Shown piece by piece: positions 20,902-28,275 of a stretch of 28,275 nucleotides of DNA (within the stretch, counting starts at the first letter, position 1; each line of letters opens with the position of its first letter). The position numbers and the translations under genes were made by a program. The DNA comes from Cladosporium sp. IMV 00045 (taxonomy: Eukaryota; Ascomycota; Dothideomycetes; Cladosporiales; Cladosporiaceae): positions 1 through 28,275 of the forward strand of contig MSJI02000365.1 of the NCBI GenBank assembly GCA_001931905.2. The letters run 5' to 3'. The notes beneath the pieces were generated by a model. That model saw only the letters and a program-made list of their open reading frames with translations, did not search any database and was not told the origin of the DNA.

Positions 20902-22984
20902 ATGTCTACCGCCGTCGACGTTGATGCGAATGCCAATGGCACCAACCCTCTCCCTGCACTTGCCACAAGTGCTGAGGACTTCTTGAAGAACAAGTATGAC
21001 TATGTCATCATTGGCGGAGGCACAGCTGGACTGGCAATTGCTGCTCGCCTTACCGAGAACCCAGATGTCACTGTTGGAATACTCGAGGCCGGCAAGAACA
21101 AACTGGACGATCCACTTGTCGACACCCCAGGCGCTTTCACGCAAATGCTGCACAACGAGGAATACGACTGGGCGTTCAAAACCGAGCCCCAGGTTCACAA
21201 CAAGAACAAGAGACACCACATTCCCCGCGGCCGGGCTCTTGGAGGAAGCAGTGCCATCAACTACATGATGTACGTCCGTGGAAGTACGCAGGACTACGAT
21301 GACTGGGCTATCCTGGCGGACGACCCGGAATGGGGCAGTGAGAAGATGCAACAGTATATGAGGAAGCACCAAACTCTGGACCCTGTGGACGAGGCCGTTG
21401 CTCACCGTAGCGCCTTGCCTTACGTCGATGTGAACCACGGCACGTCGGGACCCGTTCACACTTCGTTCAACGATTTTTTCTTGCCAATCGAAGATGACTT
21501 CCAGAAAGCTTTTGACGAAGTCACTGGGATCTCGAAGAAGCCAATTGACCCGTAAGTAGCATTTTGGACGCATCACAATTGATGTAACTTTATTGACATT
21601 CGTGCAGATGGTCTGGCGACCACATCGGATGCTTCAACACGCTTGGCTCTGTTGTCCGCACAGGTCCCAACAAAGGCAAACGTAGCTACGCCGCGCGAGG
21701 CTACTTTGCTGCCAACGCACAAAGACCCAACCTTCACGTCTTGTGCGAGGCACCCGTAACATCGATCAAGCTCGACGATGATAAAGCTGTTGGTGTCAAC
21801 TTCACGTACCAGTCCAAGCCTCAAACAGTCAGCGTCACTCGCGAAGTCATTGTTTCTTGCGGTGCCATCCAAACACCCCAGATTCTGGAATTGTCCGGCA
21901 TTGGCGATCCCGAGGTGCTCAAGGCAGCTGGTGTTGAATCGAAGATTGTCAACAAGGCTGTTGGAAACAACTTCCAGGATCATGTGCTCACAGTAAGTCT
22001 ATATTTTTGAAGCAGTATATCGGGTTGTATGCTAACAATCCTAGTGCTTCTCTTGGGAATTGACCCCTGGCAACCCAACGCTAGAGGCTATCTACATTCC
22101 AGAAGTCATGAAAGACGCTGAGAAGCAGCTCGTCGAGAAGCAAGGCGGCCCGCTCACTGCAATTTCCAGCACCCAGGGCTTCTTCCCATACAAGGTAAGC
22201 AGACATCGATTCAGTGGCGAGACTCTCAACAGTCAGACTTACGTTGAAACAGCTCTTTGCAACGGAAGAGGAGCAAGCCGAGATCCTGAAGTCCGTTGAG
22301 GACAGCCTGCCCAGTCTCACGCCTTTCCAAAGAACCCAATACGAACGCACCGCCGCGCATCTCAAGGATGACAAATCAGCCAACCTTCAGCTGGTTCTCG
22401 TTTGTCACGGACTAGGCGAGGAAGGCTACGCCAACCAGTCGAGCATCTGGCCCTACCTCGAGCCTGGCAAACCCATGCACGTCACCGCTGCCATGTGCCT
22501 GCAATACCCCCTCAGCCGTGGCTCAGTACATATCAAGAGTGCAGACCCCAACGAGCACCCCGCATTGAACCCTGCCTTCTTGGAGCACCCCGCCGACGTC
22601 GCCGTCCTCGCAGCCGGCGTGAAGATGATGGAAAAGATGACCGGCTCCAAAGCCCTGGAAGGCAAGCTCGCAAAGCGCGTTTTCCCCAAGGACACCAACG
22701 CCGACTTGTCGGACACCAAGCAGGCCGAGGCCGCCGTGCGCGACTGGGTCCTTTCCGAATACCACCCCGTGGGCTCCTGCGCTGTCGGCGACGCTCTCGA
22801 TTCGAGACTTCGCGTTAAGGGTGTCAAGAACCTGCGTGTTGCTGATGCTAGTGTCTTCCCCAACCATGTTTCTGGAAACTGCGTTTCTTCCGTGTACGCT
22901 GTGGCGGAGAAGGCGGCGGATCTTATCAAGGAGGATTGGGATCATGCTGCTCTGGACGCGGCGCTGGCGAAGGCATCGCTTTGA
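20902..22984 (+). CDS. GMC-family FAD-dependent oxidoreductase
   Basis: Four exons: 20902-21551, 21608-21992, 22045-22194 and 22253-22984. All three introns (56, 52 and 58 nt) have GTAAG donors. The result is 638 residues, normal for the family. FAD-binding VIIGGGTAGLAIAARL begins at residue 35 and E62 ends the second strand. GGSSAINYMMYVRGS (114-128) is the first GMC signature and CGAIQTPQILELSGIG the second. The active-site His is H566 (HPVGSC), with partner N604 (NHVSGN). The protein would oxidise an alcohol or polyol to the carbonyl, passing electrons to oxygen or another acceptor. Substrate is not readable; choline-dehydrogenase, alcohol-oxidase and aryl-alcohol-oxidase-like members share these motifs. 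No signal peptide is visible, suggesting an intracellular enzyme. A secreted amidase follows on the same strand after 794 nt. Confidence 0.92.
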
Positions 22985-23778
22985 TAGCGCAGACATTCGT
23001 AACGGCCGCTGAGACGCGCGATCCACAGCTTAGTGTCCATTCTCATGTAATTATTGGTATGAATGACTTGTTGACAAAGGTCTTTTCCAGAAGCTCGACT
23101 GCTGAGCCGCGAAGTTTCGTCCAGTGAAATTCGATTGATTCAAAAGCTGACACTGTCGACGGATCGAGGTCCGAGTAATGTGAGTGCATTCGTGAAAAGT
23201 TGTAGTGGAACCATAACGCATGCCGTGTGCCGCGGCGCAGCCGTCCAAGAAACCCTACCGTTCATATCATAAGTACCTTCCTCTTTAGGACATGCTCCAA
23301 GCTCAATACCGCTGATAGACATAGGGTTATTGATTCAAAGCTGGAAGCACAGAACAGACCACGAGAAACACTTGCTTTAAAGAATGACATACACACATAT
23401 CGGACATGAAACGCCACGAGATCGACCTCCAATCCTCCACGCGAGATCGTGCGATCGCGCTAAAGAAGTGCCGAGCGGCATGCTATACCCGTGATGTCAA
23501 AGTTGTCAGCTTCCTTTTCAGGCAAGACTCAAACGTTCTAAGTTGCACTTTGATGTCTGTGATGATGCGCAAATTTCAGGTACGCGGGATCTTATCGAAG
23601 GGATCTGCGTAAGTAATACTGCTGGTCTGCAGAGGGGACTTTGGTACAAGAAGAGCTCTTCTTCACTTCTCGTCCACAATGCTGTCTAATCACCAGCCCA
23701 AGCAGGCGCAACAACAAGCAACAGGAGGAAGATACCGGCTGGTTTGCTAGACTACACACTACAAGCTGCGTTGTCAAA
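22985..23778. other. Intergenic region between GMC oxidoreductase and amidase
   Basis: 794 nt containing the 3' flank of the GMC gene and the promoter of the amidase. Short open frames have no recognisable content. The frame of the amidase stays open upstream of its ATG to about 23641, but that extension lacks a good start and would bury the signal peptide, so it is treated as leader. Confidence 0.5.
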
Positions 23779-25428
23779 ATGCGGTCTATCAGCTTCCTTG
23801 CGGTCTTGTCGCTTTTCTCTCTCGTTTCCTCGCTAGTCGTTCCTCCATACGCCAGCACCTCTATCAACGGTACAAGCTTCCCATTGCTCCTGGAAGCAAC
23901 CCTTGACGACCTCGAAGCTGGCCTCCAAAGTAACCTCTTCACCTCTGTGGATCTCGTCAAAGCCTACAGCGCCCGCATCCTTGAGGTCAACAGCACCTTG
24001 CACGTTGTCACCGAACTCAACCCGGACGCCCTGTCTATTGCTGCGCATGCAGACGCTTTAAGGAAGAATGGCACCACGCTCGGTCCGCTGCATGGGATTC
24101 CCATTCTCATCAAGAACAACATCGCCACTGATGACGCCATGAACAATACAGCTGGATCATTCGCTCTTCGAGGAGCGAGACAGGGAGAAAGCACCATGGC
24201 AGCGAAGCTCAGAAAAGCCGGCGCGGTGATCCTGGGCAAGACGAACTTGAGCCAGTGGGCGAACTACCGATCGAACAACAGCACCAATGGTTGGTCTGCG
24301 TATGGCGGTCAGACTGAGGGCGCGTACTACCCTCAGCAGGATCCCAGCGGCAGCTCCTCAGGATCTGGAGTGTCGAGTGCTATTGGACTGGCGTTGGGGT
24401 CGCTGGGAACAGAGACAAGTGGATCGATCCTGAGCCCTGCAGACGTAAGCAATCTGGTCGGCATCAAGCCATCTGTGGGCTTGACGTCGAGGCACTTGGT
24501 GATTCCTATCTCTGAGCACCAAGATACTGTTGGCCCCATGACGCGGACTGTGAAAGACGCAGCGCACATCTTGCAGGCGATTGCTGGACCTGATGTCAAT
24601 GACAACTACACCTTTGCCATTCCTAACAACGGATCCATCCCAGACTACGTCTCTGCTTGCAAGACCGACGCCCTTAAGGGTGTGAGGATCGGCGTTGCTC
24701 GCAATGTCCTTGACATCTACGGACCTGCCATCGATGAGCCTGTTCTCGAAGCGTTCGAACAAGCGGTTGCAGAAATCGAGGCGGCTGGCGCGGTGCTTGT
24801 CGACGCCAACTTCACTGCTTTCGAGGCCTGGCAGTCAGACAGCAACTCATCCCTTGTACTGAATGCCGATTTTCTCGCCAACCTGCGCGACTACCTTTCT
24901 GAACTCACATACAACCCGAACAACATCACAAACCTGGCGCAGCTCACAGAGTTCACGCAATCGTTCCCAGCAGAGGATTACCCAGACCGCGACACGGCAG
25001 TGTGGGATGGGCCTGACGGTGCCTTGACGCAGGGATGGGACAACACCGATCCGCGGTTTTGGGATGCGTACCAAGCAAACTTGTTCTACGGCGGCGAAGG
25101 CGGGATTCTCGGTGCGCTCGGGCGCACAAACACGTCTGCTGTATTGCTGCCGACGCAGTTGAGTCCTTCCATTGCGGCGTTGGTGGGAAGCCCGGTGATC
25201 ACGGTGCCCATGGGTTTTTACCCGGCAAATTGGACAGTGACCAGAAACAGCAGAGGATCGCTCGTTACTGGCGGCCCGAATGTGCCGTTTGGGTTGTCGT
25301 TCATGGGTGATATGTGGTCGGAGAGGGATTTGATTGGGTACGCTTATGCGTATGAGCAACAGTCGAAGCACAGGGACGATGTGCTGCCGTATCTGGTGCC
25401 CAATATTGAGCTGGCGGATGTGTTGTAG
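23779..25428 (+). CDS. Secreted amidase-signature family protein
   Basis: Single exon, 549 residues. The ATG at 23779 (TCAAAATGC) gives a clear signal peptide, MRSISFLAVLSLFSLVSSLV. The amidase signature fold is evident: GPLHGIPILIKNNIAT with catalytic Lys112, GARQGESTMAAKLRKAGAVILGKTNLSQWAN (132-162), the Ser/Gly loop SGSSSGSGVSSA holding the cis-Ser near 192, and GTETSGSI with the nucleophile near S216. The usual GTD-GGSI is thus GTETSGSI. Many N-glycosylation sequons (NGT, NST, NNT, NNST) agree with secretion. Members hydrolyse C-N amide bonds through a Ser-Ser-Lys triad; fungal secreted ones are poorly characterised, so the substrate is unknown. The preceding GMC oxidoreductase might supply or consume a related compound, but nothing in the sequence proves it. 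Confidence 0.92.
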   Translation: MRSISFLAVLSLFSLVSSLVVPPYASTSINGTSFPLLLEATLDDLEAGLQSNLFTSVDLVKAYSARILEVNSTLHVVTELNPDALSIAAHADALRKNGTTLGPLHGIPILIKNNIATDDAMNNTAGSFALRGARQGESTMAAKLRKAGAVILGKTNLSQWANYRSNNSTNGWSAYGGQTEGAYYPQQDPSGSSSGSGVSSAIGLALGSLGTETSGSILSPADVSNLVGIKPSVGLTSRHLVIPISEHQDTVGPMTRTVKDAAHILQAIAGPDVNDNYTFAIPNNGSIPDYVSACKTDALKGVRIGVARNVLDIYGPAIDEPVLEAFEQAVAEIEAAGAVLVDANFTAFEAWQSDSNSSLVLNADFLANLRDYLSELTYNPNNITNLAQLTEFTQSFPAEDYPDRDTAVWDGPDGALTQGWDNTDPRFWDAYQANLFYGGEGGILGALGRTNTSAVLLPTQLSPSIAALVGSPVITVPMGFYPANWTVTRNSRGSLVTGGPNVPFGLSFMGDMWSERDLIGYAYAYEQQSKHRDDVLPYLVPNIELADVL

Positions 25429-25730
25429 GCTTGATTGGAAAGAATAATTCCGCCAACATGAACACGAGGTGATGAGTTGTCATTGATAGAGCATTATGGC
25501 GAGCCTTGTACATCCAAGTAATGTCATCTCAACTGGTTGGCAACATCAGTGCGGTATGTTCGTAAGGGCTGACTCGGCCGCTGGCTGAATGCTCGTCTCT
25601 AAATTTGCCTTCAGGCCCATTCTGATTAGACCCAAGTGATGTTTTTGCGCATAAAAAATCGTTAGGTGCCAATGAATCACTCCGTGGAGACTTACAGGAA
25701 TTTGAATCATGGTTCATTCAGACGTGGCGT
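25429..25730. other. Convergent intergenic region, amidase and NatD 3' flanks
   Basis: 302 nt between two stop codons facing each other. Nothing beyond presumptive 3' UTRs is seen. Confidence 0.5.
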
Positions 25731-26579
25731 TTATATTCGGCATATGCTCTCCGGTTGTCTATCACCTGTACCAACAAACCCAACAACATCCTCTTTGGTT
25801 GTACTGCCATCCACGTCCTTGCTCATAATCACATAATCCACTGGAACGATCTTATTGCGCGTCCTGCGATCTTCCGGCGAACAGACATCCTTACCGAAGC
25901 CGTGACTGGTATAGAAACGATGCGCTTTCTGGTTGCACAGGAAGCACGTCAACATGACTTTCTCCAACCCAATGTTTTTCGCCAGATTATCAGCGAGCAA
26001 CATCAAATGCTTGCCCAAGCCGAGCCCTCGAAGTGACTCCGCTAAGTGTATCTCGTAGATGTACAGTACCGGCACGCTGGGTGACGAGTCGTGAGTGACC
26101 ATGCAGCTGAGGAAACCCAATATGCTTGTATCCACGTCTCCGCACTTCCTCCTTTCAACGTTGGGTTTCGCATCTTTGCGTCGCACGAAGAAGTATTTCA
26201 TCTCGGGCTCGAGCATTTCCTTTCTCTTCCGCCGAGGATGCCAGCCGAATGTGCTGCTCTCGTAGTCTGGTTTACTCGTCTCTTCCACAAGGCCGAAGGA
26301 TGCGTTGTGTTCGCCTGGTGTGAGCCAGTCTGCTGCCACGAGCGAGATGTCGAATGCTTCTTTTTGGTCTAAACCGCTTTGTTGTGATGTGTAGCTGAGC
26401 ATGTCCTGATCTACAAATCGCGAGCGGAACTCTTCAATTGGCAGCGCGTTTGCGTTTTCGACAAGCTTCTCTCTTCGTACCATGTCGCGTGAGTGCTCGT
26501 GCTCGTGCTTTTGTGTTTCACCTTTTGACCTCTTTGCGCCTGTTACATCTCCGGCGTTTTCGACTTTGCGCTTAGCCAT
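25731..26579 (-). CDS. naa40: N-alpha-acetyltransferase 40 (NatD), histone H4/H2A N-terminal
   Basis: Transfers acetyl from acetyl-CoA to the N-terminal Ser of histones H4 and H2A. Intronless, 282 residues from the ATG at 26579. The GNAT core is clear: FFVRRKDAKPN, ILGFLSCMVTHD, LYIYEIHLAESLRGLGLGKHLM (172-193) with the acetyl-CoA loop RGLGLG (184-189), VMLTCFLCNQKAHRFYTSHGFGKD (208-231), and SPEDR soon after. YEIHL, KVMLT and the N-x-x-A-x-x-F-Y pattern match NAA40 better than other GNATs. The basic start (MAKRKVE, AKRSK) suits a nuclear protein. The frame stays open for 115 codons upstream to 26924, but that would overlap the neighbouring LYRM2-like start in antisense and looks like promoter sequence, so the internal Met is chosen. 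Confidence 0.88.
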   Translation of the reverse strand: MAKRKVENAGDVTGAKRSKGETQKHEHEHSRDMVRREKLVENANALPIEEFRSRFVDQDMLSYTSQQSGLDQKEAFDISLVAADWLTPGEHNASFGLVEETSKPDYESSTFGWHPRRKRKEMLEPEMKYFFVRRKDAKPNVERRKCGDVDTSILGFLSCMVTHDSSPSVPVLYIYEIHLAESLRGLGLGKHLMLLADNLAKNIGLEKVMLTCFLCNQKAHRFYTSHGFGKDVCSPEDRRTRNKIVPVDYVIMSKDVDGSTTKEDVVGFVGTGDRQPESICRI

Positions 26580-26907
26580 GATCAACTGATCTGGTAAGAT
26601 CCGGAGATTCGCAATGTGTGTTGTGGGTTCGTGCAGAGTTGCGTGTCCACGTGAAAGTCGTGATGTGAAGTCGCGTCGCTTAATCGATGAGCAGGTGGAT
26701 GCTGAAGTCGGCAGTGCAAAACGCCGAGCCGACGTCAGTCCTTCAAACGATGTCGCCGCCGCACGGCATGCTCCTAGCATCACTCCCTCTAAGACACCCT
26801 TTTCTTTTGGCAACCCTCCTCTTTTCCAGTTTGATCTTTCAAATACAGCAGCTCCGCTTGATTTCTTGCAGGCGGTCGACTTCTGGATGTGGTTCTTGCG
26901 CGATGGG
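26580..26907. promoter_or_regulatory. Compact divergent promoter, naa40 and LYRM2-like genes
   Basis: Only 328 nt separate the two divergent start codons, so both promoters must lie here. A pyrimidine-rich stretch at about 26781-26840 precedes the LYRM2-like start. No strong TATA box is visible. Confidence 0.45.
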
Positions 26908-27464
26908 ATGAAAATTCCAGCCATCAGGCGCTACGCCACGATAGCGTCGGGCAAGTCGTCGCTTCGTGGCAAAAAAGGGCCTCCACTGACCCTGGAACAT
27001 GTGGGTACCTTGCTTTGCTGTATACCAAGACCTGGTCTCGAATGTCTTATCTGACATTATCTTTCTCTACGATAGTTCTTACAACGAGGCCGAGCGCTGG
27101 CGTTGTGGCGGGAGATTGTTCGCGCGACCAACAGTGGGTGGCCTTTCAAAAGTAAGGAGCGAAGGATTTTATGTCTGACAGGCAATTTTAACAGAGGTTC
27201 CACCTTCGTCTACGAGAGATGAGTTGCGCGATTTCGCAAGGGCAGAGTTTGAGCAACACCGTCACGTCAATGATATTGTAAGTTAATTTTCCGTTGCCTT
27301 GTGGTGGACACGATTACTAACATCCAAGCAGAGTCACATCCGATACCTGATCTCTGTAAGTTCGCTGTTCAAAAGCGATGGATGGCATTCACTAACACAT
27401 TGCATAGACGGGCAAGACACAGCTCGATAGTATGAGGCGGTATGTTGAACAACAAGGCATGTAG
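26908..27464 (+). CDS. LYRM2: LYR-motif protein, LYRM2-like (mitochondrial)
   Basis: Five exons: 26908-27000, 27076-27151, 27195-27277, 27332-27355 and 27408-27464. Introns are 75, 43, 54 and 52 nt, all GT-AG with CTRAY-type branch sites. The product is 110 residues, about 88 in animal LYRM2 plus a longer presequence. The N-terminus MKIPAIRRYATIASGKSSLRGKKG is a typical mitochondrial targeting peptide. Then GPPLTLEHFLQRGRALALWREIVRAT carries the LYR element as LWR (41-43). DELRDFARAEFEQHRHVND, IRYLISTGKTQLDSM and RRYVEQQGM complete the LYRM2 pattern. LYR proteins bind mitochondrial acyl carrier protein and assist assembly of respiratory complexes; LYRM2 is linked to complex I. An in-frame upstream ATG at 26887 is a possible alternative start. 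Confidence 0.85.
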
Positions 27465-27714
27465 AAATCACATGCGCGAAATTGCCATTTTGATCAAGAA
27501 GATGATCCACTGTGCAATTATACGATGCAACGATCGAATCGTTTAAGCTCTTGCCACTGAGAGCTACTGTAATGTATTCAAAGTTTTTTCCAAGCTCTCT
27601 TCATCATCAAGCATCGCTTCTCGTGCAAGTATCAACGGCATCCGCGTCGGTACAGGGACTCTTATGGTCCAAAACCCCGCAACCCCCCATATCCTGCCAT
27701 CACTCCATCGTCCT

Positions 27715-28275
27715 CTATTGACGATCTCCCAGGTCCTGTATCGTGCTTTCAGCAGCCTCGTAATACATCTCGAACTCCAGCTGCATGTTCGAGATCTGTA
27801 CCTCGTCCTCGTCCTCCTGATTTGTACGGAGCGCTGCTCTGTAGTCTGAGTCGATGGTACGGTGACGAATTTCGAATTCCGCTAATGTGCCTTCCACATC
27901 TTCGTCTTGGTTGATGTTAAAATGAGGAGCCACGACTCGAAGGGCAAGAACCATGTTGCTGGAAACGGCTCTGAACAGGTCTCTGCGAGCCTCAGCATTG
28001 ACAAACCAGCCGGGTAGCAAGTAACGTCTGTTGGCCGCATTTCTGATTTGGCGTGCTTCTCCAAGGTCTTGCTGGTTGAAGAAGTCCCTCAGGAACGCGT
28101 AACGGACTTCGAGCCTGCGTCTGCGAGCGAGTTGTGCAGCAAGAGCGGCGCCGACGTGGTCGTCAAGGTCTTCTTCCTCGTCGCTATCGAAGCCTGGATC
28201 ATCGTAACTGCCGATATCACCAGTGTCGTGTCCCCAGCGAGGGCATCCACCGACTCTCCAATGTCCAGAAAGGTT
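27715..28275 (-). CDS. C-terminal part of unrecognised acidic protein (truncated by window)
   Basis: The minus-strand frame is open from the right edge (28275) to a TAG at 27715-27717, giving 186 residues with no start codon in view, so the gene begins outside the window. A Cys/Trp/Gly-containing start (WRVGGCPRWGHD) is followed by an Asp/Glu patch (DSDEEEDLDD). Then comes an Ala/Arg helix (VGAALAAQLARRRRLEVRYAFLRDFF), a central NRRYLLPGWFVNAEARRDLFRAV, and a very acidic helical end (NQEDEDEV, LEFEMYYEAAES). I do not recognise a family. The composition and convergent placement next to the LYRM2-like gene support a real coding exon. Confidence 0.6.
   Translation of the reverse strand, partial: NLSGHWRVGGCPRWGHDTGDIGSYDDPGFDSDEEEDLDDHVGAALAAQLARRRRLEVRYAFLRDFFNQQDLGEARQIRNAANRRYLLPGWFVNAEARRDLFRAVSSNMVLALRVVAPHFNINQDEDVEGTLAEFEIRHRTIDSDYRAALRTNQEDEDEVQISNMQLEFEMYYEAAESTIQDLGDRQ

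Noticed and set aside
23641..23778. 46-codon N-terminal extension of the amidase
   Set aside because: Begins with a non-ATG codon and would bury the evident signal peptide that starts at 23779.

Overview
The window looks like nuclear DNA of a filamentous ascomycete (Pezizomycotina, perhaps Dothideomycetes; the class is a guess). Genes lie singly on both strands. Where introns are visible they are mostly 43-75 nt with GTAAGT-like donors, CTAAC/CTGAC branch sites and CAG/TAG acceptors. The proteins are typical fungal families. I see no bacterial operons, CRISPR arrays, rRNA or intact transposons.

Layout, left to right. (1) 1-1167 +: 3' part of an SPIN90/Ldb17-type actin-regulator gene, cut by the window edge. 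(2) 1168-3268: long non-coding stretch. (3) 3269-5269 +: secreted Ser/Thr/Pro-rich mucin-like protein with dispersed STEGSP repeats. (4) 9493-5552 -: large protein with a HeLo/STAND-type N-terminal helical domain and a long Arg/Glu/Ser-rich tail. (5) 11965-10365 -: squalene synthase (ERG9), ending in RDEL. (6) 16440-12777 -: kinesin-5 (BimC/Eg5 family), divergent from (7) 17075-18613 +: PHAF1/UPF0183 protein. (8) 18614-20901: gene-poor, with a tRNA-like relic and an A-rich tract. (9) 20902-22984 +: GMC oxidoreductase with four exons. (10) 23779-25428 +: secreted amidase-signature protein. (11) 26579-25731 -: NatD-type histone N-acetyltransferase, divergent from (12) 26908-27464 +: LYRM2-like mitochondrial LYR protein with five small exons. 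(13) 28275-27715 -: C-terminal part of an unrecognised acidic protein, cut by the right edge.

Most genes are unrelated housekeeping functions: actin patches, sterol synthesis, spindle motor, autophagy, histone N-terminal acetylation and mitochondrial assembly. The more accessory-looking parts are the mucin-like gene, the HeLo-like gene and the GMC oxidase/amidase tandem. I found no convincing new multi-gene system. The most checkable oddities are the RDEL end of squalene synthase, the STEGSP repeats (same peptide, different codons), the ambiguous 197-nt intron of the HeLo-like gene, paired hairpins between convergent genes, and the tRNA-like/A-rich relic.
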